A stretch of DNA of 64,000 nucleotides from Saccharina japonica (lineage: Eukaryota > Sar > Phaeophyceae > Laminariales > Laminariaceae), in contig MEHQ01003748.1 of the NCBI GenBank assembly GCA_008828725.1, positions 48,304 to 112,303 on the forward strand, written 5' to 3'. The notes under the pieces are model-generated. The model made no database searches. It was not told where the DNA came from and saw only the letters and a list, made by a program, of their open reading frames with translations. The position numbers and the translations under genes were made by a program. Positions 48,701 through 62,782 of the stretch are shown here, in pieces; within the stretch, counting starts at the first letter, position 1, and every line of letters starts with the position of its first letter.

Positions 48701-51700
48701 GCTGGCATGCGACAGGGAAAAAACTATCACTCGTCATTAATAGCGGTCACTCGCCAATAATAGCGGTACTCGTAGTCGTAATTGAGGAATTCTTCCTTAC
48801 AAACGCAACATGATTCCATAAATTGGGGTTATATATCACCAGACAAAACCCGTTTTGTCGCGAATGGTGACGTCGATGTTGCTGAAGTTTGTAAAAAAAA
48901 CAAATGTCAAGATTCGCGAAAGTGTCAGCTTTTTTCGTCGCGATTTAATATTTTGTTTTTGTTCGTGAGGAATGACAGTACTTAGGTGCCACAGCAAACA
49001 GCGTATACGTATAGGTACAGCAAGCCCTGTGTACAGTAGCAGTAAGAAATAGCGAACATTGTATGTACGAGTACTGTAGCAATTTGTGACCAATGATAGG
49101 ATTCGCGAAAGTGCCAGTTTTTTTGTCACGGTTCGTGTTTGTATGTTTTCGCAATACTCGTAGAATTGATCATTTTAAAGTACCACAGCAAGCAAACAGT
49201 ACGTATACATGTACCTACAGCAAGCACAGTTATAGAACAATAGGAGCGGAAAGCACAACAAACAGTTTTGTTTAACAGCAGTAGTAAAAGCAAGTAGTGC
49301 AGCAGGCGGCACTTTTTGTACCTACAGCAAGCAGCAGCAAGACACTCCCATACTATATATGCTGTATTTGGCATACATCAAGCATTGCCAACACAGCAAG
49401 CAGCTCCACTGTTACTGCTGCTGCAGTTGGTTGCTGTATGCAAAATGTCACTTTATGCAGATCATAATATGTGCAGCAGCAGTAAATATACACCAGTATC
49501 CAGCAGCAGCAACAGCGGTAAAAACAATGTACAGCTGCAGCAGTCACCATTCTTCTTGTGTACGCACTCTATACATACAGCAGCAATAATAGCTGCTAAG
49601 TTATACTTTTGTCGAAGATTGTACGCAGACTACCTACTTACAGTAAAATGCTACACCAACAAACCCATGATACGTGTGTATACAAAATCTAAAAATCACT
49701 TGTATAATATATTAGAGTGTTTGCGATTTATCTCGATATGATACGTGCCGTCATGTTTTGCGTGATTTGATAAGAAAAAAAGAAAAAAACGCCGTTCCCC
49801 AAAGTTGACCAAAAGCAATAACAGAACACAGATCACCACGAGAAATGCCCGATATCCGATCGTGTCAGAAGAGAGACTCGAAAATCGCAAAAAACGAGGG
49901 AACGAAGCAAGAGGGTACGCGAGCCCCTAGCGCCTGGCTCACGAGCACACGCGAGTCGCTGTCCGGTGCAAACTCACAAAAAGATCAGCAAGCAGCAACA
50001 CTGCTGTCATATTGGTGCTATGTACTGCCGCTCGTACCATTGTTGGTGTATCATAGTTTGGCTCGTAGATATGTAACAGCCATGCAGGTACGTATCAGAG
50101 TGTTGTGTGTACCTGGCCTTATAATTCCGGCCGGAAATGTAAAGAACGTTTGGATATTAATGTAAATATATAACAGGTTCTTACATTTCCGAACAGAGTG
50201 GTGGTAGTTAAAAAACTCCGAGCATCGTATCATATGATACGAAAGAGTGCAACCGTTTCGACAGACATGTGATGCACCAGCACACGAGCCTCACGTCCTG
50301 TGTGTAGACGTATGATACTACACAGCAGCAAGCAGCAGCAGCGTAGGATCACGAGTACTGCTGCTGTTTTCGCTGCTGTATCACGACCTGGTATCATACG
50401 TACGAAGAGTATGCATGATACGTACCTGGTATACTTCAACACGTACGTGCTTGTTGTATTTCGAAAGGTGTACAGTCTACGAGTACAGCAGCACAGTGTG
50501 TGCGAACGGAAACCAGTGTTGCGCGGGGAGATAAACACGTACCAGGTATGTATCCACGCAGACCTGGCGATGTAGCAGTATGCCATGAAACACACATACA
50601 TCAGGCCACACTGCTGCACAGTGACCGACAATATGCCCCAACGCTGTCACGCTGTGCTGCTGTTGTATGAACGCATGTTCGAAGAATGGTCGACGTGTCG
50701 TCCGATCGATGCCCTCCTTGTTGTGGCGTGCGCGTGTGCTCTTGCTGCATGTGCCCTCTTCGAAACCCATAAAGGCTGAAGGGATCGTGATTGTCCGTCA
50801 TGTATAGGGCTACGAACAGGCTACAGGGTGTGGCAAAGGCGGGGCGTTTTTCACAGTAGAAGCGGGTTTCACGTTGCCCTGCTCGGCTCAGCCGAGTGGG
50901 ACGGGGTACCCCGGGAAACCGACTCTATTTTTTCGGCTTCGCGAGCGCGCCCCGCGCGGGCCACGGGCCACGGCCGAGGGCGAGGCCCCGGGGGCACGCT
51001 CCCCGGTCGCCCCCCCGCGGGTCGCGCCCGGCGCCGGCGAGCTCGGCCGCGAGGGGCGAGAGCGAAAACGCGCCGCCGGGCAAAAAAATCACAATTATAC
51101 TTTGTTATATATATTGGGTATATATATACCCGATTTAAGAGAGCCCAGTGACGAGCTAAAACATATGAAAGATGCATGCTATAGTAGAAGAGTGTATTAT
51201 ATATACCATGTTTTCTTCTGAGGGTGTCACTTGAGGACCTCTGCGTACAGTACGCGAATTACCTCATGTTAACAATCTCTTATTTTTGGCCAGACTGGAA
51301 TTATTACCCAAGACTGGGTGTGTCCACACTGTTTTCAGTACAAAGAGGTCGCATTCTTATATATTTCGCATGGTGGGGATAATGTGAAACGTACAAGGAG
51401 GAACGGGATGTGTCAGAAGAGGATACGAGGAAAACGGACGAACGTGGCATGGAGAAGTTTGGTACACTAGATAGTAGCGAGAAAACGATCGCTATCTTAG
51501 AAGACAGATGGTGGCCAAAGGAGGCGAAACGGGAAGGGGATAGGATTAGCAAAAAGTTTCTTTATAATATATGGAAACAAGGTAATGAGCGCTCAAACGT
51601 TGGAGGTGGTATTAGAAGTAGGAACGGTGCTCCGTCTCGAAAGGGGTGCGTGGTCAACGGTCAAATGACTACGAACGGCAAGCAACAAATGACTACGCCC

Positions 51701-54700
51701 CCCCACCACCCTAATCTCAGTCTCAAATTCTTAATTATCATAGTATTTTAACATCTGTTGCGTACTGTACTAAACAAAAATAATTGGAATAATCGGATAG
51801 ATAATGATCTATCTATCTACAGTAGATAATCTAGATCGTAACCTGCCGCATTGAGACGTTGTGCAGGACCCATTTAGTACAGATCCAATCCCGAAAACAC
51901 GCTTATTTCCTCTGTGGAACTCCCCCGCCCGGCAACACGAGCTAGATCGGTACGAACAGATCAGGACTTTATCTATGTCTGCCGTGAAAAATGGAGGTCA
52001 TGAAGTGGGAAGAGATGATATGTCCCAAGCGTTGATATTTGGGCGTATCGATGAAGGAAACCGTATCAAAAAAATGTTTTCGTGTGTCACCCCAATACCA
52101 ACATTGACCCCAACACCAATATTGACCCCAATGCCAATATTGACCCAAACACCAATATTAACCCTAACACCAATATTGACCCCAATGCCAATATTGACCC
52201 AAATACCAATATTGACCCCAATACCAATATTGGCCCCAATGGCAATATTAACCCCAATACCAATATTGACCACAATGGCAATATTGACCCCAATACCAAT
52301 ATTGACCCTAACACGCCAATACTGACGCCATCAGTGACACCAGGCATCACCTGCACCAACAGTAGCACTAACATCACTACACCGACACAAAGCATCACCA
52401 CTGCCACCACCACCAACGCCGCACCATTGCCGCCTGCAAATACCTAAACACATTAATTTTCCACCTATCTCCCATCTCCCATCCCCTACCCCCTTTATGT
52501 ACCACCTATCTCCCATTTCCCATCCCCTATCCCCTCCTTACCAACACCTGCACACCTCACACAGATAATCGAATCCTACCTTGTGATCTATATATTTCAG
52601 GACAGATGGTCTGTACGATCTGTATGATCTGTACGATCTAGCTCATCTTGCCGGGTGTGGGCCGCATATCCTTCATGATCTAGGACATGTTTCTATTTAT
52701 AGGGTTGGATCTGTCCTGTGCTTCGTACAGCATAAAAGGATCGTGCACAACACTAAATAGGTAACGGCAGGTTAGGATCTCGATGATCTATAGATGATCT
52801 ATCTGTACATGATGATAAGTCTGACGTGTGAAAGCCTGTCCGACATATGTCCCATATCCCCTATCCCCTCCCCGACATCCCACCGCTCCTTACCAAAGCC
52901 TCTGCAGTCGATCCTCTGATCCTCCCGCTTGTCCGGCGTGTTGTACATGACGTGTCGATCGAACCCGTAGTTGTGCCAAACCTTTAACACCCATGCAACC
53001 CATGCCCCAACAAAAAGAAACCATCGCCACAAAGAAAAAAAATGCATCAGGGATCATGAATCAGGAGTCATGAAGAATAAAACCATGAATAACGAATCAA
53101 TGAATGAACAAACAAGCATCAACAACAATCAAAGCATGCATCAATAACAAATAAAACATGCATCAATACTCGTAAACCAGGGACGAGACACGAGGAATCA
53201 GGAATCCATTGTGCAATTTGTTTTGCAAAAGTACCACAGGCGGCAGCCACAAACCAAACACCCCTCTGTGCAAAACCACAACAGAAAAGGCGTCACAAAT
53301 CGACCAGAAACTACAGCAGTGCGTAAAAGTCAGGGATCACGAATCACAAAACCAGAAAATAACACAGTATTTCCCCCTCTCTCTAATACCCACCCCCTTT
53401 CACCATTCCCCCCGCGCCACTGCATAAACCCTCCCTCCCTCCCAACCCTACCCCCGACGCATGCTACGGTAGTCTGCATGCAGGTGCACCATATGTTGCC
53501 TCGTGAGGGTGGCGACTTATCACTTGAGGAGCTCTATACCTCATCCAAAAACTGATTTTCATTTTGGAGAGGGAAAAAAAAACGCTACCCGCTGAAAAAT
53601 CCCATGGCCTAACGAGATATGGCAACACAAAAACGGAATTCCGACGATTTTGCGTTTTTAACCCCTTAAGAATTGGTCCCACGAATTTGGGGACAAACTA
53701 CTTGGCATTAGTGTGGGATATTTTTTTTTCAGTTCTGAATGGGTTAAGGAGCCTGCCCCGTCGTTCCGAAAACGTTTTGGCCAAAAAAAGGTATACCTTG
53801 TATACCTTTATCGTAGCACGCGTCCCTCCTCTCCACCCCTCGCTTAATACAGCTCTGACTCTTGCCATCACCCCCCCACACTTTGACAAAAGCCTCCCTG
53901 GTTGGTGAAAACCCGCGTGCTCCATCCCGGCATTATTGTAGGGGTGTGAGGGTCAATGGCCATACATACGACTACGGTCATGCATGTCATGAGTACCCCC
54001 CCTCCCCGCCCCCCACGCCCAACAAATACAATCCTCTCCGGTGCCCCGTCTCGAAAGGGATGCGTGGTCGGTGGTAAAAATACTTGAGGCAAGCAACAAA
54101 TGAGTACGCTTCCCCCCGTGCAAGCAGTGTCTGCCTGGTCGGTGAAAACTCAACGTGCTCCGTCCCGGCATTGTAGGGATGCGAGGGTCTATGGTCGTAC
54201 GACTACGGCCGTGCACGACAAGAGTACCCCCCCCCCCCTCCTTGCTCCGTCTCGAAAGGGATGCGTGGTCAATGGTCAAATGACTAAGGCAAGCAACAAA
54301 CGAGTACGCCCCCCCCCTCCACCCCCCCCCACCCCTCCTCGCGTCCCTCCCCCGGGTCCGCCTCCCCTCCCCTCCCCTCCCCCGCCTCCTCCTCCCTGTA
54401 GCCAATCACCTTCTTGTGCTTCTCGCTGATAAAGAAGGGAAGGAACTCTTCCAGAGTGCCCTCAGCATCGCCCATGTTATCCACCCACAAAATCTTCCCC
54501 GGACCGTCCCCGCAGTCCAGCTCGGGCCCGCCGTAGATCGAGATGCACGTCACGCGCCCGTGTCCGACGGGGCCGTAGTTCTGCACATGAGATTACCAGG
54601 CGTTTTTTTCGTTAATAAGCATTTTTTGTTGTTACGTGTTGTGTTGCTGCTGTAGGAGATGCACGTCACGCGCCCGTGCTCGATGGGTCAGTGGTTCTGC

Positions 54701-57700
54701 ACATGAGATTACCAGGCGTTTTGTTTTTTCGTCACCGTGAGCATTCTCTTATTTACATGTTTTGTTCCTGCTGTAGGAAATGTACGTCTCGCGCTATGCC
54801 TGATGGGGCCGTGGTTCTACACATGAGATTATCAGGCGCCTTTTTTCGTTACTGAGCGTTTTTCTGTTGTTATGTCTTTGTTCCTGGTGGTACTGCTGTA
54901 CATAGGGCATGTACGCCACGCGCCCGTGCCGATGGGTCTGGGGTTCTGCACGTGAGATTGCCGGGCGTTTTTCGTTGGTTATTGAGCGTTTTTCAAAAGA
55001 GTTGTTCCTCTGATGTTTGCTATTAATAGGAGATGTACGCCACACGACCGCGTGCCCGATGAGCCCTTGGTTCTGCACAAGGTAGGTAAAAGTATATTGC
55101 TACGTAGGCAGTTATTCTTTGTGAGCGCTTTATTTCGCCGTGAGCGTTAGATGTACGTCGTATAGGCATTTCATTTATTGTGTGTGTGTTCTTCGCATTA
55201 AACCGTTCTTTGAACCCGTCGACAACCACCAACATCCAAATGTCCGTGTCGACTCTTGATCCTGTTAATATAGAGATACAAGCGCTGACTACGTTTTTTT
55301 CGCCGTGAGCGTTTGATGTACGTCGTGCAGGTATTTCATGTATTGTGTGTGTTCTTCGCATTTAACCGTTCTTCAAACCCGTCGGCACCCACCACATACA
55401 AATGTCCGCGTTGACTCTTCATCCTAGAGAGACGCAAGCGCTGTCGCCACACAAACTACGAGACGGAGATATGGCAACAACATCGCAAATAATGCCGTAC
55501 GGATATTAAGACAACGCACACACTCAGGCAGACAACAAAACACACAAACACTCGCGAGCACTCATACCAACAAGCGCACCGACAAACACACAAACACAAA
55601 AAAACAAAACACACACACACACACAAGTGCGTCAGCTGTGAGCTCGACCGATTGAGCGGTTTATACCCACTCCCCACGCCCACACACACACAAAATATCG
55701 TCTTACTTAATTCCAATGATATATAGAAACACGCGCCCCAGACGTACGCCTTAGCTCCCAAAAGTTGAATATCAACCATTCAATCGGCCGAACTCACAGC
55801 TGACGCACTCTCAATAAACCAAAACAAATGTGGATACCATGGGGTGCTATCCCCTATAGACCGTACAGCCTCATTGTCACTATAAACCTTCGAGGCCATC
55901 CCGGCTCCTCGGGGGCATTCTGATATGAATTACCTCGTGCTGCTGATCCCCGAGATTGTGGAATATAACGCCACATTACCCACCTCGAGGTGTCTCCACA
56001 CCAAACACGAAGAAAGATATATAGCTGCTGCGGGACTATAATACCGTCCCACACAAAAAAAAAAACGGGAGAAACATAATTGAATGGCAGCTATATACGT
56101 AGTCACATTAAGGTCCAGTTCGGCGACTTCCGTATCGCAGGCGAAATACAGCTCCGGGTTTTCCATGAGCACCTGGACCACCTTGCGAGCTTCCTCCCGA
56201 CCCGCCACGATCTGCCGACAAAAAAAACATCGTTGGGGAACAAAAAAAAAAATCGCACATGGGAGACAGGTAGATCATTCATTCCCACATAATGATCTAG
56301 ATCTTACAGGGCAGATATGTGTGTGATCTGTATGATCTGTGTGATCTGTATGAGCTGCATAGGTAGGGCGTGTTTCCTGCGGGTTGGGTTTGTACTGAAC
56401 AAATCCTGCACAACTTTGTCATAATGGCAGGTAAGGATCTAGATGATCTATCTGTACAGTATCTAGATGACCTAGATGATCTGTAGATGATCTAGATGAT
56501 CTGTAGATGAGATCTCTGATCTATACATGTAAATGAACTATCTGTCTCGCTTATGAAAGGTCAAGTTTTTGGGTACGGGTTGCGAGTCGTCGTCGGACAT
56601 ATCAATAACTTGGCTACCTGCACGCCTTCCACTTTATCTCCCAGGGTTCTCGGCATCGATGGCAGGGTCATCCCCGCGATCCCTGGGTCCACCATCCTCC
56701 CCTTCCACTCCAACGCCGACCCCTCCAGTCCTTGCTGCGACTGGGGCCACCCCTCCCACCCCCCCTCGCCCCCCTCCTCCTCTTCTTGTGCCCGTACAGA
56801 CGTTTGCGCCGACCCTGTTGCCGACGACGCCAAGGATAACGCCGACGAGGGGTTTCCACCTTCCGTCCACTGCGTGGCCATCCGCTCCATCGCATCGTTG
56901 CCTTTANCCCCCCCTCGCCCCCCTCCTCCTCTTCTTGTGCCCGTACAGACGTTTGCGCCGACCCTGTTGCCGACGACGCCAAGGATAACGCCGACGAGGG
57001 GTTTCCACCTTCCGTCCACTGCGTGGCCATCCGCTCCATCGCATCGTTGCCTTTACCATACCAATTATTGACGTTGGCACCACCAACACCACCATCAGTG
57101 GCAACGCTGCCTCCGGTGCTGCCGCCGTCGTCGAAGACGTCGTTGCTGTTGACGTCGTTGTTGTTGTTGATATAGCCGTTGGCGGTGTAGTCGTTGTTGT
57201 TGTTGATGCCACTGCGAGGCGCTTCAGGGGGCACCAGAAGGTCTTCCCCTCCCCCCACGTGCACGCCTCCCCACTCGATCGCGCCCTGCTCTACGAATCC
57301 GCTTCCGCCTCCGATTCCGTTCTGGATTCCGATTCCGTTCTGGATTCCGACTTCGTTTTCGCTGGCGGTTATGCCTTCATGGCTCGTTCCTTCCCGGGGA
57401 AGCGACGAGGCACCAGCTTCCGCCTCGAGGGCCTGACAGAAACACACAAGAAAGAGAAGAAAACAAAACAAAACAATGTAAACAATACAATGTAAACGAT
57501 ACAATGTAAACAATACACTGTAATCAATATAATACAACCAATACAATGCAACCAAATACAATGTAAGCAATACAACGTAAAACAAACGAAAACTCACAAA
57601 AAAATAAAATAAAAATAGAAATCACAGAAAAAAGTACTGAAATCCACAACGAAAACACCACGGAGAAAAACCCCGAAACAAAAACAAAACGAAGGAAGCC

Positions 57701-60700
57701 AGATGCTCCGAGTACCTTGGAGTAAGGTAAGGAGTAATATTGGAGATAAAATACTTCAGGTACTTCGTGTACTCGGAGTATTTCGGGGTTCGATACTCCG
57801 GATACTGCTCGTACTCGGAGTATTTCGGGTATGAACACTCTCGATACTGCTTTACTCGGAGTATTTCGGGGTCCGATACTGCGGGTACGCCTTGTACTCC
57901 GAGTATTTGGGGGTTCAGTACTGCTCAGACTTCAAGTATTCCGAGTATTCAGGCCGCAAATAATCTTATACTCTCAAGTACTCCGAGTACGAAATGTACT
58001 CGATACTCGGAGTATACTCGGAGTGTGAAGTACGTTAGGAGCATCTTTGCATCATTTTAAAGACTCGGCCGTCATTCCTCCCAGGTTCTGGGAGCATGTG
58101 ACTGGCGTTTAAAGCATTAAAAAAATCACAGATGCTCCCATTACCTCGGAGTATAATTAGAGTATTTTCGAGAAAAAAATACTTCAGGTACTTTGTGTAC
58201 TCGCAGTATTTCGGTGTCCAATACTCTCGATACTCGGAGTACTCCGAGTAATTTATATGTTTTTACTCCGAGTACTGCTTGTACTCGAGTATAAGTAGTG
58301 CTCATACTCCCAGTACTCGGAGTATTTGGGCCTTCAGTACTGCTCATACTCCAAGTACTCCGAGTATTTAGGCCACCAGTACTCTAATACTCTCAGTACT
58401 CGGATTACGAACATACTCGGAGTATCGAGCATACTCGGAGCATCTGTGGAAGGAAGGAAGGAAACAACGAATACGCACAATACCACAGACAAAAAAACAA
58501 CGAAAATGAAAACAAACAAAACAAAACAACGAAAAAAGTGTAAATCATAAAAATGGGACCCTTTTGGGCGAGGCGGGGAAAAAAAACCTATATCCCACCA
58601 TTATCGGCATATGCTCAGCAGTAACGGTGGTTGGGGTAGAAGCATAATTTCTTCGTGCAGAGGGCGGCAGTTGGGTTGGGACGGGGTGTCGACGCGTTCT
58701 AATAAATAGCACCCAATCTTCGGCTTACAGAGAACAGAAGTTGAGATGGGGGGGAGGGGGGGGGGGGGGGGGGGGGGGCGACGTCCACACGTGCCCCGGG
58801 ATCGAATCGGTGTCACACGTGTATCACACACCATTCTGACCCAAACTATAAGGACCATTTCGATTAAATCTTAATATGCAAACGGTCCTTACATTCCGGT
58901 TCAAGAGTGGTATATATTTTGAGAAGCGTTTGGGCCGAGAAAATGTACACAACCACGCAATAAATGCCAACAATAATACCAAACCCCACGTGCTGCGTCC
59001 CGGCATTGTAGGGACGCCGACCGGCATTGTAGGGATGCCAGGGTCCACGGTAATACGACTACGGCCATGCACGAACATGAGTACACCCCTCCCCCTTCCC
59101 CCCCCCCTTCACCACTAGCGGCGAAACAGGAAGGGGATCGTAGGAATAGCGAAACGTTTCTATGTAATACATGGAAACAACGTAAGGAGCGCCCAACTGT
59201 TGGAGGCGTCTCTATTAGGAGTAGACACGGACCCCCTCCCCTGCTCCGTCTCGAAAGGGATGCGTGGTCAATGGTCAAATGACTAAGGCAAGCAACAATG
59301 AGTACCCCCCCCGTCTCGAAAGGGATGCGTGGTCAATGGTCAAATGACTAAGGCAAGCAACAAAGAGTACGCCCCCCCCCTCTCTCGCTCCCCGTCTCGA
59401 AAGGGATGCGTGGTCAATGGTCAATATGACTAAGGCAAAGCAACAAATAAGTACCCCCCCCCCCTCCCCCTCACGCCAATCTACCTCTAACAACCCTTCG
59501 CCAACAAGGTCAGTCTTCTTTCCCGCCAGGCTCATGCCGTTCTCCTTCAGAATCTTCTTTAGCTCGGGCACCGTCATCTTCCTCACACGTTCCTCTACCT
59601 GCTCCGCCGACACCTCCGCCCCGATGTTTCTCACATCCTGCATTACGAATCGTACAGCAGTACGTAGCAACAGCAGTAGCGGTACACCAGCAACACCGAT
59701 ACACATCAGTAGGCAGCAGCAGCAGCAGCAGTACAGCAGTAATACGTCGCGACAGCAGTACTGGTACATGAGCAAACAGCAATACACAGCAGTAGCATTT
59801 ACGGTAGTATTACGGAGAACCATAGTTAATAGGACCAAACATTGTTAGTAAAAATAGCTAAATATATAGGTTTTAGTGTCTAACGGAGGTCCTATTTAAT
59901 ACAGTCACCCGTAATACCATTGGTACCCAAGATCGAATCCCACCGTGGTGAGAGATTTTGTCTTTATTTGAAAAAATAAAAAGGAACCAATTGCTGAGAG
60001 CTCCTTCGTGGCGTGGGTAGGCGGAATCCGACGCAAGTCGACGAGGGAAGAAAGTGCTGAAATCTTCTCGCGATAAAAATGCAAGGCAAGAACCCTAGTG
60101 GGGGAGGAGAGAGAAGAGCCTACTTTGTGACCCCGGATCTGAGTTACGACTAGGAAGGAGAGAGAAAGGAAGGGCGAAGATAATGGATGGGATGGAAAAA
60201 AAAAAAAAAAAAAAAAAGAGCCGGTCGCCCCGGGTGGCTAGCAGGTAACCACGAAGCTTGTTAGAGTCAAGTCGTGAGTTCGAGCCCCCCGAGTGCATGC
60301 TCGATAGGGACTTTTTCTCGCAAAACAATATCTTGACTAGCTGAAAGCGCGAGAGCGTGAGTTAGCAAAATTCGATGAAGATCGACGAGCGTTGGGAAGG
60401 CTGAACCCTCTGCGCGATAAAAACCAAGGCAAGAACCGTAGTGGGGGAGGAGGGAGAGGAGTCTACTTTGTGACCCCGGATCTGAGTTACGACTAGGGAG
60501 GGAGAAAGACAGAAGTGCGAAGGTGATAAATGGGATGGAAAAAAAAAAGAAAAAAGAAAAAGTCCCCCATAATAGCAGCAGTACCCTACGTATAATACCA
60601 ACTACAGTAGTAGTAGTAGGTACACCTAATGTATCATCAGCAGCAAAGCAGTATGTAGGAACAGCGTGTCCTGCTATATCGTATAGAGGCAATTCGACGC

Positions 60701-62243
60701 GAGTCGACGAGGGGAGAAAGCGCTGGAGTCTTCTCGCGAAAAAAAAAAAACGCCTGCCACGAAACGTAGGGCGGGGATAGATAGGGGAGAAGAGCCTGCT
60801 ATGTGACACCGAATTTGAGTTGCGGCTTGGAGGGAGAGAGAAAAGAAGGGCAAATCAAATAAATGGGACGAAAAAAAAAAATACAAGGTTTATATCTATA
60901 CTTTGTACGTACAAGGCTCCGCTTAGGGATGGTGTGCCGTGTAGTGCGGCGCTGTGCCGGGTGCTTCCTCCTTCATACATACCTGGTACCAGGTATCATA
61001 TCATACGAAGTACCAAGTCATCACATAGAATCACAAAAAAGGCACAAATCACAGCTCAGCTCAGCTCAGCGCAGCAGCGCAGCTCCGTATGTTGTGCCGT
61101 GCGTTGCCGTGCGGGGCCGTGGTGCCCGGCCGTTAGGCGCTGTGCCGTCTGTGCCGTGCTGCGCTTCCTCCTTCGTGCATATATACCAGGTATCACAATA
61201 ACTAGGAAGGACCACATATAATCATAAAAAAGGCACACCCAGCTCAGCTCAGCTCAGCGCAGCAGCGCAGGGCTGTGCTTTCTCTTTCGTGCATATCAAA
61301 AGAAGAATGTGCGTATGATATATACAAACACGTACACGAATGCGGCATCCGGGTTGTTTTCCTGGAGCATGAAGCTCTTGGCAGTTGCAAGTCGCCTGTT
61401 TACACCATTTTTTTTATGACCGTCTGTTCCGCTCCATTCTTCCCAGTGAACGAAGGTAGCGCCCGGAACCGCCAGCTACGCGAAGCGCCTTGTATACCCT
61501 ATTATTTCATTATTTCGAAACACACAAAACATGTCGAGCTTTACGTCTTCCTGGCGGAAGGACACCAACTCCGGGACCGAAGAACCCTTCGCTCAATCGA
61601 TGCGCTTTCACTTTGCTTCTCACCTCCTGCGTGTTGACAGGGTTAGACAACTCGGTCATCCCCTCCCGATCCACCGCCTGCTCCTCCACCCCCTCGGCCA
61701 ATCCCAACGGCGGCTCTTCCTGGTACCCCGACTCCACAAACGCCTCGGTATCCACAGCACCAACACCGTCACCGCCGCCTACGCCAAGCGCTTCGCCGTT
61801 CCTGTACATCACGTTTTGGATACCTTCCGGGGCGGGTAAATCTTGGATCTCGTTTGGGATACCTTCCGGGGCAGGTAAATCTTGGATCCCGTTTGGGATA
61901 CCTTCCAGGGCGGGTAAATCTTGGATCCCGTTTTGGATACCTTCCGCAGCGGCGGGAAATTCTTGGCCCATGCTTCGCCGCCGTCCCCGCTCGGACGCCT
62001 CCGCTAGATCTCTCGGAGGGTAGGCGAGAGGGGGAAGTATAGTCTCCTGGGGGTTGATGGAGTACTCGGTGGTAGTTTTGGGCAGCGCCGAAGCTTGGAA
62101 TATCCTAGACGACTGCGGGTAAAAACAGAACGTAGATGAGGGGTGTTAAAAAGTGGGAGTCCTGACCCACCCCCCCCGCCCATCCACCCATCGGGCGCAC
62201 ACCGTTCAGTAAAAACAACCACGACAATACCAACAGCAGCGGC

Positions 62244-62282
<39 letters not shown>

Positions 62283-62751
62283 ACTTGAATCATACACACA
62301 CCTGGTAAGACAACCGACTCCGAGTGTTCACGCCAGCAATTGCAAACCCCGGGGTCCAACCCCGATCACCACCCCCGGCCGCTCTCCACGCCCCACGCTC
62401 GCCGCCTCGCGCCGCCCCACGCCACCCGACAACCGTAGAAACCCCTCGCCATGGTCCATCCCCCTGACTTGACGCCGAACAAAGCACGCGCGAAACCCCG
62501 CCAGCCCCCGTCCCCACTCCGTGGCGCCTGGTGGCGTCATCGGGGCGGGGACGGAGCGCGACAAACCCCGGGGTTTGCCGATGCGGGTAGGATGATGTTG
62601 TGAGGCGGCGTGAGGGACGGCGCCCCGCGGCGGCGGCCGCCTGTCGGAACGTGGTGGTTGCCACTCCCCTCGCCCCCGCCCCCGCTCTCCCTCTGGCCTC
62701 CGCCCCGACTACCCCTGCAGCGAGCCGTGCCGGGTTTAAGGTGCCGGTGCG

Positions 62752-62782
<31 letters not shown>

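Noticed and set aside
50828..51177. Arg/Ala/Pro-rich frames over the G+C island
   Set aside because: Open in most frames because of composition; no conserved motif.
52082..52447. Plus-strand frame with Asn-Ile-Asp-Pro-Asn-Thr repeats
   Set aside because: Made by an 18-bp tandem repeat within a POP intron, with no flanking exons.
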